A stretch of 64,000 nucleotides of DNA from Wolfiporia cocos (GCA_029448655.1 JACCLO010000001.1:1612001-1676000); one strand, 5' to 3'; numbered from the stretch's first letter, positions 1 to 12,733 are shown. Notes: generated by a model from the letters alone, not told the origin. Numbers and translations are program-made.

Positions 1-304
1 CTTACATGGATGGAAATTGACCTCCACTTGGAAACCTAAGTGAAGGATTACCCATATGAAGTCACGTCTCACGGAATCGGTGCATACCACAGTGAAAGCG
101 AACAGTCCGAATGTGCCCTAATAGCATGCGGAATGCGTTCACAATGGCCTTCAGCAATTTGCACAACGCCTGCCACAGCATGGTACGATGTTGGCTGCCC
201 TATTTCGGCAGTGTGTGTGTACACTCACCCGCCAGATAGACATGCATATTCTACACACACGAGATTCAGCAATAGGCAGAATATACTCATAATAGAGGTT
301 GGCT
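1..304. other. window edge, no gene seen
   Basis: The frames here are short and carry no recognisable motif. The stretch lies just beyond the 3' end of the minus-strand gene that stops at 305, so part of it is probably that gene's 3' untranslated region. Confidence 0.5.
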
Positions 305-1008
305 TTACCCCTCTATTCCAGACCATAGATTAGTCAAAAAGCCGGGTGGGTCTGCCTGTTGTCTTAGGGCACTGGCAACTTTGACCGGGAAGCCTTCGAC
401 TGCCTGCGCGAGCTTATGGAAGTTATTTACAATCTTCTTTGCGCTCGCTTCGTGGGCTGTGATGGCCTATATTCCAGAGTCAGGCTGCTTCGAGTACTCA
501 AGTTCTCCATATGCTGCAGACCTCGAGAAAATTAACAACCATGACCTTCTTCTCCTTCGGTTGCAACGCGGATTGCGACAACGGAATGATCACCTCAACA
601 TAGTCTACACATTCAGATCTGGATGAGACCGCGCCACAAGTCAGTGACGCCACCACTGACTGTTCAAGAAGGTCGCGCATTGTGAGGCGTTACGCTGCGA
701 GCTTCGATACACATTCCGATACCTCTATCGGGATAGCACGCCGCCATCTCTTCGTCAGCTACCATCGACGGTTCACGAGGAATCGCCGGACAGCTGACCT
801 GGCGCAGGGCATCCCATTCCTCCGCGAGCGGGTGATGCTCGCCGATCTGCGGCGTCGTCGCGAGGTTCGTGGCGACGGACTTGAAGAGCGCCTGGATCTC
901 GCGCTGGTCCGACAGCAGCGTGGCGAAGCACTCCCTCAGGCGCGGCGCTGTGGCGTCCTCCTTGTATGCAGGCGGAGGATCCTGTTGGTGCGTGTTGCTG
1001 CCTGACAT
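305..1008 (-). CDS. hypothetical protein with Pro-rich N-terminus
   Basis: I do not recognise a named family. The model has three exons, 1008-799, 659-522 and 466-305, giving 169 residues. All join in phase 0 at GT..AG introns. The protein starts MSGSNTHQQ, then has a PPPAYKE stretch like those at the head of many short cytosolic fungal proteins. It continues with a helical, charged body (for example LAEEWDALRQ, PKEKKVMVVNFLE and HKLAQAVEGFPVKVAS) and ends SGIEG. No signal peptide or membrane segment is visible. The first intron (about 139 nt) is longer than its neighbours and might hide a small extra exon, so the middle of the protein is the least certain part. Coding character and splice signals are good, but function is unknown. 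Confidence 0.55.
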
Positions 1009-1770
1009 GGTGGCTGATGTCGGAAAGCAATACGAACAAGGAGCGCTGCGCGCTATGGCTCATGCTTTTTAGTACTGGTGCCTCGAGGCGGAGAAGCTGT
1101 CTATTGATTGCTGTCATGTGACGGAGGACTGCCATCTGTGGCATTCAGCAGCCATGAGGATAGTAGCCGAAGTGCCACATCATGCACTGCGCCATGCGAT
1201 GCATAATCGGTGCACAGACGCAGATGCGGTGGACCTCTGTCCGTAAATGATTCGGATCTGAGTGTCCGGGCAGCTTCAATCATAAATGGCACCATTTCAG
1301 CGCGTCTCTGCTAAATTTACATGTTCTTTTTGCCAATATCGCGGGTAGCTACATCCGCGCGTATCCCGAGTTTTACTTACGCTTTACATTTCTAGCTCGG
1401 GTGACATGCCGTGACCAGTTGACAATGGAAGTTAGACAACACCAGTCTCACCCAGTAGGTGTCCGTCCACATGGTTATCCCGATCACAGTCAGCCGATTG
1501 TTGCATCAACTTGCTGCATAGCTTACTTGCATCTAAGACCAGTCCTCGAGCACCACTAGTCCCCTCATATTCCCCCTCGAGCATATGTGCCACTCGGGAT
1601 CTGTACCGCTGGCCCGATGCGATCCCGACAGCGACCGCATCACGGCAATGCTGTGCGACGCTGAGCGCGTCGCGACGCGGATCGCGTCCGGCACCAACAC
1701 ATGCGCGTGGACACAGACAGAAGCTGATGGCCACCGGCCACCACCTTATGGCCATCCGTCCAAACCGCTG
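1009..1770. other. intergenic, divergent promoters
   Basis: No coding stretch was found between the minus-strand gene starting at 1008 and the plus-strand peptidase starting at 1830. The two genes are divergent, so the interval should hold both promoters. Confidence 0.5.
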
Positions 1771-1778
1771 TATATATA
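1771..1778 (+). promoter_or_regulatory. TATA box of S28 peptidase gene
   Basis: TATATATA lies 52 bases before the first base of the peptidase start codon, a normal distance for a fungal TATA element with a short leader. Confidence 0.6.
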
Positions 1779-1829
1779 CTCGCAGGCCGGCACTTTCATG
1801 TGCACCCACCCCGCTCGCGTCTAGCAACG

Positions 1830-3963
1830 ATGGTGTCCTCCAGTCTGGCAGTGAGCTCCTTGCTCGCATTACCTCTGCTCGCCTCGGCCCTGCGCGTCCC
1901 TCGCCCGCCTGTGATCCAGAAGGTCGATCCCCCGCATGCGGGACCCGTCGTGGATCGGAACGGGACCGAGCTCCCGCCGCTGAACACCACATACTACTTT
2001 GACCAACTCATTGATCACAACAACCCCAGCCTTGGGACGTTCAAGCAGCGGTACTGGCACACCTGGGAGTTCTACGAGCCTGGTACGGCTTCCTGCTATG
2101 TGCTGCTCGCGCTCGCACTAACGCCGCACTTGCGAATTAGGCGGACCCATCATCATCACGACCCCGGGCGAACAAGACGCTGCTGGTGAGTGAATAGCCT
2201 CGCGAGTTTCAAGGAGAATCGACGCTGATCCGCGCGCACAGGTTTTGAGGGCTTCCTCACTAATGCGACGATCGACGGACAGATCGCGCAGCAGCAGAGC
2301 GGCGCGACGATTGTGCTCGAGCACCGCTACTACGGCTACTCGAACCCGTACAACAACCTCTCGGTCGCGAGTCTCCAGTACCACACGATTCAGCAGGCGA
2401 TCGATGACCTCGCCTACTTCGCGTACAATGTCAAGCTGCCTATGCCTGGCGGCGACAATGTCACCCCCGACCAGGCGCCGTGGGTCCTGATTGGCGGTAG
2501 CTACGCGGGCGCGCTGACGAGCTTCACGAAAGTCAAGTAAGTCGGGCGTTCGCGTGACATGCTCAGTGCTGATAGGAGTTGTAGCAAACCAGACGCGTTC
2601 TGGGCTGCGTGGTCGTCTTCTGGCGTCGTGGAGAGCATTGTGTACGACTTTAGAGTTCACCTACGTCAGGGTGTACTGACTCTTGGGGCATCCTCTAGCA
2701 ATTATTGGGGATATTTTGACATTATTCGCAAGCACATGCCACAAAACTGCTCCGCGGATGTGCAAGCCGTGATCGCACATATCGACGAGGTCTTCACGTC
2801 CAATGACACCGATGCGATCAACGAGATCAAGCAGACGTTCAGCATGAACCTCACCCATCTCGACGACTTCGCCAGCGCCTGTGAGTACTGTCACTTGCAG
2901 TTCCATGCATCAGTGTTCACGATAGCGCCACCCAGTGACAGACCCGATTTTCGACTGGCAGTCGCTGCAGCCGGCGGGCGAGCTGACCGACCTGTCGTTC
3001 TTCGAGTTCTGCGATGCGCTCGAGGTGAGGAACGGCGTGAGCGCGGGACCGGAAGGGTGGGGCCTCGACTATGCCCTGCAGGCCTGGGGCTCGTACTGGA
3101 ACACGACGTTCCTGCCGGAGAGTGAGTCCATCCTCATCCCTCCGGCGTGCAGCACGAACTAATCGATCGTGCTTAGACTGTTATGACCAGACTATCGAGT
3201 GAGTCTCGAGCGCGCTCCGCTGCCTGCCATCAGATTGGCTCACTAGTGGATCTCGTCTGCAGGGAATGCCTCGGTACCTATAACGCGAGCGCGACCTACT
3301 ACACGGACATTTCGGTCAACAATGCCGATCGGTCGTGGATTTGGATTGTGTAAGCTCTTGGAACTGCCAGTGTGGATAGCTATAGCTCATCCATACATCA
3401 GCTGCAACCAGATGGGCTTCTTCCAGGATGGCGCGCCAGAAGGTGATCCTACCATTGTCTCGCGCCTCGTGACTGCTCTCTACAACGAGGTCGGTGCCCC
3501 TCCCTTGACGATAGCACGTCCCGCTGACTAAGACCGGCCCTTGCTTGGAACTGCAGCGCCAGTGCACATACTACTTCCCACAAGCATTCAGCACCCCGCC
3601 CACGCCCCGCGTCAACGAGACCAACGAGGCCTACGACGGCTGGTGCGTGCAGTCCGACCGGCTCTTCTTCGGCAACGGAGAGCGTGAGCACCTCGCTTCT
3701 TCTGTCTACCTGCATGCCACTGACGCTTCCGCACCGGATGCATAGGCGACCCGTGGCGCGATGCGACGATCTCCGCAGACGGCACGCACTTTGCGAGCAC
3801 GGCGCAGCAGCCGATCGCGGTCGGCGACGGGTTCCACTGCTCGGACTTGTACACGATCAACGCGCAGGTCGACCCGACAATCGAGGCGGTGCAGCAGGAG
3901 GGCCTTGCCGCGATGGCGGGCTGGCTGGAGGAGTGGACGGCCCCCGCGCAGTTGCAGTCATGA
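1830..3963 (+). CDS. secreted S28 serine carboxypeptidase
   Basis: Peptidase family S28 (lysosomal Pro-X carboxypeptidase / dipeptidyl-peptidase II type), which removes residues after proline, usually outside the cell at acid pH. Eleven exons (1830-2082, 2141-2185, 2242-2536, 2585-2641, 2699-2880, 2936-3121, 3177-3198, 3263-3349, 3402-3489, 3557-3683, 3746-3963) give 519 residues, the usual family size. The start codon opens a signal peptide (MVSSSLAVSSLLALPLLAS). Next come the family's N-terminal motif (FDQLIDHN), the EHRYYGYS block and the nucleophile motif GGSYAG near base 2500. The last exon has RDPWRDA, holding the catalytic Asp, and GDGFHCSDL, holding the catalytic His. Several Asn-X-Ser/Thr sites fit secretion. 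The 22-nt seventh exon is needed to keep frame. A TATA box lies 59 bases upstream. Confidence 0.93.
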
Positions 3964-6900
3964 TGCAGGAATGTCGGGACACGTCTCCTCACTAATGAGG
4001 GTAATGGAAGGATGGACGATGATGATCTGTAACGAGGTAATGTGGTACAATATGCTGTACTCCTGTGGACGTTGTGTGGTACTGCTTTGGAACAATACAG
4101 GCCAGCTTTGGTTGTACATCTGATCAGAATGCAGGATAGAACTTGTTCGAGCAACGATAGTGAATTGATGCGGCCAGCAAGACGTTTAGGTAGCAGAAAG
4201 TGCTTGTGGCGTAGTGCTTCTTCCCTCCTTGCACAGTATATAGGCTAGCTTCGACAGGACAGCTGACAAGGAACAGGAATGCAGGGCTGAAACGAAGCGA
4301 TTTGTGACGCGGTCGGCTAGACATCCAGGCAACAAATCGCTGCTCATGGTTCAGTGCATTCAACCTTACTTGAGTGTGGGATGGATCTGTCACCAAAGTG
4401 TCATATAACCGCGGCTGGTTGTGTGCTGCTAATACAACAAGTGTTGGGTACGTGGCTTACATTCTGAACGTATGCGTGGCGCTATGGCTCCACCCCCAGC
4501 TGAACGATTGCTTGGGGTAGGACCATGCTTCAAGCTCAAGGAACGCAGCCGTTTTGCGGAAGCCCTGCTTATACTGAGGTCGAAATCGGCGAATGCATCA
4601 ATTGCCAGTCCCCCGGAGTGGTTGGGGGTGAGGTTGAGGTGGGCCTCCCCCATAGCATGTACCACTTGCTTCCTGGTATTTGGTGGCATGAGCATAGTGC
4701 AGATCAGATGACATATCTCCAAGCGAGTGAATACACAACCCTCGCCTGCGGACGGCTGGAAATTCCGGCCTTGCATCTTGCAGGACTTGCTGACGGGGGT
4801 TCTGTGCCGGCGCGTCCGTTAGTGTTACTTGAGAGGCTAGCAAGGCGCAGCACATCACCCAGTACGTGCTTCTAGAGAAAAGCAGTCAGATTCGGAAGCA
4901 TCGCCGTACAGAAGGGCCCGGTTTTACGCAATAGCGACTTTGATCAGTTTACCTCTTCGCGTTAAGTACGGCATCATTCACTACTGAGGCCATAGTGCCT
5001 GATGTGCGGCGGGGTATTGCATTGAGTTATGTATGCGCATGCTACAGCCACATATCATGCATCTACACGGGTTGTCACAGTGGAATCTCGACAATATGCC
5101 CCGGATTTCACCCATGCAATGCATGGTGGAATCGCTGTCTGCTTTTGCCCTTGCAATGTGAGAGCAAGATACCGCTCCAGTGCCCCCCTGAAGCTGAAGT
5201 GGCACGCGCCTAAAATCACGGCGGTCATGGAGCATGCGTACGCCACTCCAACCACTCGCAGCGATGTCACGATGATGGGTATGTGATAGCACGTGGGGAG
5301 ATGATAGAGGAGGTGATCCGAGCTCCACACGGGCCGGGCAGGACTACGGCACCGAAATGAGCCCCCGTAGAGCGCGGGACACGCGGGGTGGAAGGGCACT
5401 CGCCATGGCGGTAGTGCTCGAAAAGGCGTTTAGTGGCTCTGATTGTCTGCTAGGACGCGCAGCGCTACGCATTGTCACAGTCACCGCGCCAGCGATCCCC
5501 GATCTACTTGGGCGAGAGGTCGCGGGCCGCAGAGGACGAAGCTATGAAGAGCGCGGTCTTGGACGCATATACGTGCTTGTATTGTATCTGAGGGCTGAGG
5601 GCTGAGGGGTCATAACCACATAGCAGCTTTCCGAAGCCACTATCTGCCGCGTCTCAACAAAATAAAAGGAAGAAGCGTACCGCAACGCTCTTAGAATTTT
5701 CACAAAGCTATTCAGGCTACTCAATTTTTCATACGTTCGCACTTGATGATTTCGAGTAAGGCTCACACACTGATTGTGGCAATGTGGTGTAATCGGGCCA
5801 CATTTTCTCTATCGAAATCAGCAATCAAATATCGCGATCCGGATGCTTGGAAAGTTTCGCTAGCAATGTCATGTGTAGACGTGCCGGCATGAAAGAAATC
5901 AACAGTCTCAGAAGGCACTGTGAAGGATGTATCGGGACATGCTGAGCATGTACTTGATATAACATATCTAGTGGAGCTGAGCCAGTCAGCTGGGCTCACA
6001 TGTAGAATAGGTATGGGATTATGTCCCTTGTCGGACGATGGCCTAGGTCGTGATATGCTGATCGACGTTTCACGGTCTAAATTCGCATGTTACGATAGCA
6101 CTTAATATTGCCGGTGGCGCGCATGGCATGCCGCTGCAACGGTTGCCGTATCTGCAGACCAATGTGGCACTTGGTGGCCATCGAAAGAAGCTTCGTTCCC
6201 CTAGCACGACTACGATTCTGTGGCTGCATTCCTCGTGGCATGCTTCTTGTGACACCCCATTAGTCGGAAGGACTTAGGTGGCGCTCCAATGAGATAGAGC
6301 CACCGAACCGTCCATGCAAGCGCACGAGCTCATGGCCCATCTTCGATGTCAGATCCGTAGATGCGGTCCCCAGACCAACATGAGAGAAGAATAGAAGACT
6401 GAGTGGCAACGCCATGCGCTGGGTGCCACTGTATCGTCCGCCGTTCTTCCGATCGGACGCCACATAGATGTCAGCGATCGTACTGTAGCAGATACATATT
6501 GGTTCACCTACGCTTAAAAGTACCACAATGATACAGTTTGTACAAGGACGCGCGCCTTCGTGTGTACCTAATAACCGAAATCAAGGCCGCGCTGAGCTTC
6601 CGACGAGACTTGCGGCCCATCGGGCCAGATATTCCTCTGGAAATTTCCTGAAACTTAAGCGTTATAAAGGTACTGTGCCCCATACAGTAGGAGTACGCAC
6701 ATATTTAGGCTCGGCAAACCCGGTTTCAAGACACCCCCTTGACCATGGCAAATTGATCCATGCCATATCGTTCATCATCTTCACTTCCCGGAAGCAACGG
6801 CAGTTGCGGCTCTTAATTAGCGAGAGATTGCCGACTGTTTTCATATAAACCTGCATCACGAAAAGAGATAGTTTGACGCATTGTGTCAGACGTCCCCCAG

Positions 6901-7004
6901 ATCGCTCGTATTGGAAGATCAATAAAGTGCGCGCAGGGACAGCCTACGTGCGCAGTACAGTTCTATGACGAAGGACATCATCGGGGAGGTCTGAGCCACG
7001 ATAA
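3964..7004. other. gene-poor interval
   Basis: Many overlapping open frames of 60-115 codons occur on both strands, but none shows a family motif, a convincing splice pattern or a start in context. I see no repeat or transposon signature. Part of the first 200 bases is the 3' end of the peptidase transcript. Confidence 0.45.
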
Positions 7005-7178
7005 AATGGGGTTCTGGATGGAAAATGGTTCGAGTCGGAAAACGCAGCTCAATCCCCGCTTCTTGAAGACGTCACCCCAGAGTATATCCTCACACCTGGA
7101 GAAAAGAATATCAAAGTTGAAGCATTGCACACGACGTACAGTGAGAATTATTGGCAAGCTAACGGTACACATCGATGA
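7005..7178 (+). other. coding-like 57-codon stretch, unrecognised
   Basis: A frame open from 7005 to a TGA at 7176-7178 has protein-like composition: GVLDGKWFESENAAQ, then LLEDVTPEYILTPGEKN, then an acidic/aromatic tail ending WQANGTHR. It has no ATG and lies directly after a stop, so it would have to be an internal or terminal exon or a gene relic. I found no matching neighbouring exon and do not recognise the family. It is listed because the other two frames look much less like protein. Confidence 0.2.
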
Positions 7179-8397
7179 CGAAGGCCGAAGTTGTGGTTGG
7201 ACTGTGGATAACATCCTCCGCAAACAGAAGCGGCCGTGGTGTGCTGCTCAGGGTCGCCTGCTTCAGCATATAGGAACGCCCAAGTAGCGTAAATGCACAT
7301 ACAATACATGCGTTATCATTTGCGCTTGCGGAATAATGCTGTTGTCGGGTCGACACCTGTCAGACAAGTATTACTCCTCAATGTTAAGCGAAGAAGATAA
7401 TAAGCTGACCATGGCATGCACGTGCGTCCACGCTACAGTCAAGCCCAGCGCTCGCGTTCAGAGTTGTAACAGCACGAGAGGATTTCCAATCCGCGCTGCA
7501 TTGCTCGTAATGGAGCTAATCGCGCCTGTATTGACATAGGCGATGCCTGTGACGACTCCGATTGCGTGGTGTGTAACCAAGACGAGGCAGAAAGAGCAAG
7601 CTTGAGTATGATTGCATGCAGAACGGCATTGGAGCTGTGAGCTTGGGAACCCATCGGCGGGGATATGGCTCCGGCGGGAAAGCCAGCGAGCTTCTTCTAA
7701 CGATCAAGAACCATCGGAGGCATCACATGTGCGTCGAAGTCAGGGTGATCCAGCTGCCTGTATGCGTATTATCATCAATGAGGGGACCAAACAGATTTCT
7801 TAGCGGTCCCAAACAGAGGTGGCTCAACGACAGATGACACATCTGTTTCAGCTGAGATGTCAAATTTCCTAGACACGCAGAACGGTGCAATGTGCTGTAG
7901 ATGAGACTGTCCCAAATGCAGACCCCGACCCATCAATCGGCTATGATTCTCAAATGGCGGGGGGCGATACATGTCAGATACTAGTGCTGTCCTGATCAAT
8001 CTTCCCGGCTTCGTAAGCACATCCTGCTCAAAACTCATGAGAGACCACTTTGAGATGTGATCAGGATCCATAGTCGGAAATTTCCTTGAATGGGGGCCCC
8101 AAAGCGGGCCACGGGCGATACCAGTGGTTTATTCGGCCCTTCTTACGGCGTTGGGAAACGCTCTGCAACAGCGCGGGTGGCGCATTACAGTACCTATCAT
8201 CTCAGCTGGTAAATCGTTTGACACCTCCCTGGAGCAACCTCGCGGTATAATGCGCTATAGGAGGAAACTTCAATCCTTGTGCTCGGCCTGAAGGTCCCTG
8301 AAAGATTACCTAAATCGGTCTGCTACGGATGGCAGTGTGCCTGTTATAGATCATTCCTCATTTCCAAAGGGACCTCTAATGACGTACAATCCGAAAA
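7179..8397. other. intergenic, nothing recognised
   Basis: No family motif or credible exon chain on either strand. The right-hand end is expected to hold the 3' untranslated region of the minus-strand methyltransferase gene. Confidence 0.4.
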
Positions 8398-10455
8398 CTA
8401 CCGTCTAGCCTTCTTGACCCTGGCGCTCGTCTCGACATTCCGGTCGCTGTGGACCCTTTTCTTGCCCTTACCGGTGGCTGTTGGCGCAGAGTTCATGAGA
8501 ACTAGAGAAGCTTGCACCTTTCCGAGGGTGCCGTGGAGAATTCGCTTCTCCCCGAGGCGCACGATTACAGCGTGTTTTTTGTTCAGCGGAAAGTCCTCCG
8601 CATTCGATGAGAGCAACTTCTCGTCATCCTGGGTAAAACATCAGCATCTCCATGGTGGCCGCAGGAATAGATGGAGCGACCTGAGCCGTTGTAGAGTACT
8701 CTTGCAAACGCCTTTCAAGTACCTCTTTCACGATAGATAACACTTGGGCATCGACTTTCGCTTTCGGCAGCTTGCTTTTCGTCTTTGTCTTCTCCCACTC
8801 ATTTCTCGGCAATAACATCAACCGCACAAACGAGACTAGATCGTCCGGAAAATCACAGTCAGTTCCTAATACAAAGGTACTGGGTCATCATGTCAGTAAT
8901 CAAATAGTGTAACTCCGCTGGACGATGGTTCGTACTCATCGTCAGCATTCTCTAGCCACCAATCGACTTTCTCCTGCACGTCAAGTGCGGACGTCTTCAA
9001 TGCGCTTACGACAACTAGATCCGCGCGAATCTCAACCACATCTGCCGGGTTTCCGACCCCAGATAGTGGCGGCGGAAGGGGCACAAGGTCGACGTGACCG
9101 TATCGACGGAGCAAGTCGGAGTTAGGCGGGTCGCCGTAAGTGTTCCACTTAATTAATGCAGTACTTCGTGAACACTAAGCGAAAATGGAAGCCGAAGAAC
9201 GCACAATCTGTTCGCCGGCTTGTATCGGCTTAGTAGTCACCATCCGCAGGTCGTGTTTCTCATAGAACAGCTTGGCCTGTATAACTCTTGTCAGTTGCCA
9301 GTATGAGAAAAGGGCGGCTGTTGGGACTTGTACAGACATTCCCGGAACCATATTGGGCATTCAGCATGTCCGCCATAGGAACCATAGCTACATCAGCGGG
9401 GTTTTCAGTATCTTCTTCTTCATTGCCGTCCTCGTCCAGATCATCCGTATCGTCTTGAGGATCATTCATTTGAGGTAGGGGTTCGCTGTCTACATCCATG
9501 GGATTTCCGGGTTCCTCGGGCGTCTCCGATGCATCGCTACCAGAGTCATTATCACCGCCTTTACTCCAAGGTTCTACGTGGAAACTTCTCGACAGTATGC
9601 GACTGCCCATGATATGGTAGCGCGCCAGCGAGTAGTATTGGGGAATATGTTCGGGAAGGAATAGCTCCGGCCTACTCTGAAGGCCATATTATTAGCCATT
9701 TCCGAGTAATATCGGCCAGTCCCGATGGAGGAAACATAACGGGGAAAAGGATGTATCGGAATGCACGGTGGAAGTTGGTCAAAAGTAAGGAGTCCAATCC
9801 ATAACACTACTCAACGAAGATATTTCACAGAGAACTCACTTTAACAGCGGGGAGAAGCTTTTCGTTGTAATCACGCTCTGCGTCACTTTTGCCAATTTTG
9901 TCTACATCAAGTTGACTATGAAAAGATTCACGGCAAAGATGCGAGTAGAAAGTGACAAACCTATCACGGCAGTTCCTTTGAGTTCGTACAATTCATCTTC
10001 ACTCCAGAACATTGGTGTGTCGAAATTTGATGGCAGAGACGCTGAGCTGTATAATAAGTCTGCATCATGCACAGAATACGACGATCACAATACCCAGATA
10101 GCTGAACCATCTTGAAGTAGACCCTTGGGCTTCCTCCCACATCATACAAAGGATCAGCCCAACCCAGCCAACCTCTAACCCGAGTTCTTTCCATGCTTGC
10201 CTGCCGATGCGAGCAGGCAGCGAAGATGTCCGCGTAGAAAGTGTGAGCTCGCGGGGAATAGTAAACAGCGTGTGTTCTCCCTAGCAAGCATTATGAGAGG
10301 CGACCGAGGATCAAGTCATCGAGACCCACCGGTATGTCCACCAGCGCAATTGCACCACGACCACTATTAGGAAACTCGGTGATGCCCATTGAAGAACCGT
10401 CAATCGTGCCATTCTGTGATTGGAACCAACGCAGCAGTTCTTCTAATGGTATCAT
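8398..10455 (-). CDS. RKM4: SET-domain protein lysine methyltransferase (RKM4/SETD6-like)
   Basis: Split SET-domain enzyme of the Rkm/SETD6 type with a C-terminal Rubisco-methyltransferase substrate-binding region; yeast Rkm4 methylates ribosomal protein Rpl42. Nine exons (10455-10330, 10280-10094, 10041-9961, 9901-9840, 9676-9338, 9276-9205, 9147-8936, 8879-8681, 8628-8398) give 502 residues in frame. Motifs in order: GITEFPNSGRGAIAL (SET start), HTLFTIPRELTLSTRTS, WVGLILCMMWEEAQG, MGSRILSRSFHVEPW, an acidic insert rich in Asp/Glu, VPMADMLNA, then EQIWNTYGDPPNSDLLRRYG, which holds the cofactor-binding Asn and the catalytic Tyr region. The C-terminus is helical and ends in a basic tail (VKKARR). 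The acidic insert inside the SET domain is variable in this family. The symbol is assigned by similarity, and the substrate is inferred. Confidence 0.88.
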
Positions 10456-10808
10456 CTTGCAAACTGAATGCCCGACCAGCGACCCTTACTTTGCTAGTGC
10501 CAGACAGATACTAGGGAAGAGAGCAGCTTGGAATCAAGATTAGTCTTCGCGTGTACGCGCTGGTCTCGTGACCGTAATAGTCTAAAGTGTGTCCGTGTGG
10601 CGCATGAAATTCACATGTTTCGCGTCGGCTCGCCGGTGCCAGGCTGCCATCAATTCACGAGCTATAGCTCTCTCTCTCTCAAGGACAAGTTCTAACACAG
10701 CCCTACAAACCAGCCCTGATTACTACTGTGCTTAACAAATCGTAACTCGAAGATATTGCTCGAAGGGAAGAACCGAAATAGACATACTCTGCTTCATTTT
10801 TCGAGAAC
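10456..10808. other. divergent promoter interval
   Basis: About 350 bases between the starts of the minus-strand methyltransferase and the plus-strand CRAL-TRIO gene. A short CT run lies near 10670-10680. Nothing else is recognised. Confidence 0.5.
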
Positions 10809-12381
10809 ATGACAGACTTCCCTGACATAATGGACTCTCAACAAGAGCATCTTCACCAGTCCTATCGAGAATACCTAGAGACAGTCTTAGCAATGCAGAA
10901 CATACTGATGGACCAGTCGATACCTGAGCTTGCCCGTGATCTCTGCAACGAAAACAGGCGGATTGACGATCTCAAGTCTTACGCGGAGGACGTCGGTAAG
11001 TAGTAGTATGCACCATAGTATTCTTTGGCGAAGGGGTTGTGGTCAAAGTTGACATCCATCGGTTCAGGAACCATCTTTCGCGTGCTCAAGGTTAGCCTTT
11101 CAGCTTTGACAAAACCAAATACCTTCGTTTGATAGTATATTCAGCGCGCAGGATTTCAGACACAGAAAGCCTTGCATGCATTACAAAAAACCATGCAGTG
11201 GCGTCTTGATGCAATACCTCGACTTTCTCTGACTGCCCCAGACTTCCTCCGGTGTCTTCCAGTACATCTGCATGACTCCCTCCGCCGTCCCGTTTTGCTA
11301 GTCGCCTTAGCTGAGCTCGTTCGGAGACGTGAAGCGCCTCTGCACAGCCTTTTCAACTGCATGGAGCTCTTACGGAGACATCTTCACTGGCTGAATACAA
11401 GCTGCAGACTCTGTGATGGCCGCAGGTCACGACCTCTTCTTCAGTACGAGGTCTTGCTGAATATAGATAATATCACTGTCATAGATCTGGTATGTCTATC
11501 GCTGCCTGCATTGCAAGTGCGAGATGATTATTGCGATATCAGCAACAACTCGTTGTTCTAATTGACCTGCTTATACGCGATGTCATTCCTTTATATCCAG
11601 GCTTGTTCGCGGCAGGTGCGCTACATTTATGAGATCATCCCTGATAGTAAACAGTAATGTAACGAATTTCGCATAGTTTATGTGGTAAACCACACTCGAG
11701 CCCATAGTCACACGTGGTTCTTTTTTAAGCGAGTCTGCGTTCCTCATATCTATTCATAAGCTTACGGAGATTTCAGACGTCTACTTCCTGCTTCCGCACG
11801 TTCTAGAGTTTTTTTCCCAAGCAAGTCAGAATTGCTCGAGCACTTTTCGGCCACATCGTTGCCCTTAGGTAAGGCATGCCATGATCTGTATCCCATGATT
11901 CATGATCTGCCCAGATTTAGGCGGTATATTGCCGTCTTCACAGCTTGACAATCCGTTGCAAATGCACGTCAACGTCAACGAGAATGCCGCTGGTATTGTC
12001 ACCCGCGCACAAGCTACAGATCCTGACTCGTCCACACGCTCAACCGACACGATCCAGACTTCCGGGATCGTGAGCACACGCTCGACCTCTCTGTCCATGT
12101 CAAACCCTTTCTATGGCTATCCGGTGGTATATACCCCAGGACAGGCTGTCCCTGTACTCCGCTACGGCCGCCGGCGCAAACGTGACTTGATCTACACATT
12201 AGGACGTCTTATGTGGACGCGCTGGAGAAGGGTCTTCCGACTGGCGCTGTACATTGTGCTTACGTTAATCGGATGTGATATCTTTCAGGGTGTGTCGCCA
12301 GGGAAGAGTCATTTGTGGACAGGTGGTAGATCTCCTCACAGACTAGACGCCCGCGCTCGTGCTCAAAGGAGCAGAGAATGA
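10809..12381 (+). CDS. CRAL-TRIO (Sec14-like) protein with C-terminal membrane anchor
   Basis: Sec14-type lipid-binding protein, expected to move or present phospholipids at a membrane. The model has seven exons: 10809-10995, 11049-11090, 11152-11489, 11601-11646, 11677-11706, 11761-11868 and 11915-12381, 405 residues in frame. The N-terminal CRAL-TRIO-N helices include HRFRNHLSRAQGF and end MQWRLDAIP. The lipid-binding part has LLQYEVLLNIDNITVIDL, YIYEIIP, YVVNHTRAH and RLLPASARSRVFFPS, followed by LGGILPSS. The tail is low-complexity Ser/Thr, then NPFYGYP, a basic GRRRKRDL and a hydrophobic helix (VFRLALYIVLTLIGCD) that looks like a tail anchor. The weak spot is 11490-11760: one intron must be only 30 nt and the loop before YVVN is shorter than usual, so exon edges there may be wrong. 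Confidence 0.7.
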
Positions 12382-12733
12382 TGGGCTCTTGCGTCCTACA
12401 AAACTGTGAGTGGTCACAGTTTGATACGGCATGACTGCATCGGTACAAGCTAAGTCGCTATCTGAAGCATTTTAACACTCACGCACCTGCCACTGAATGC
12501 TTCTATCTTGATTGGTTTAGCCTTATTTAGTATCATGACTATGACTCAGTAGATGTAGGTAATAGTACCATAGGTATTAATGGTAGCCTGAAACACGGTA
12601 AATAATCAGCATGGGGCCTTGTCAAGACGGAATTGTACATACTTCGTGCAACGTGATACGATCGATGATATATTGTCCGTCGTACATTTAATTTGCATCT
12701 TGTAATGAGACCAGCCTCTCCTCGTCCGAGGAA
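12382..12733. other. intergenic, nothing recognised
   Basis: Tail region of the CRAL-TRIO gene, facing the 3' end of the minus-strand exon pair below. AT-rich, no motif seen. Confidence 0.45.

Noticed and set aside
11700..11760. Alternative CRAL-TRIO reading SHTWFFFKR followed by an early stop
   Set aside because: The join could not be kept in frame to the following conserved exon, while a 54-nt GTCACA..CATAAG intron gives a continuous frame.
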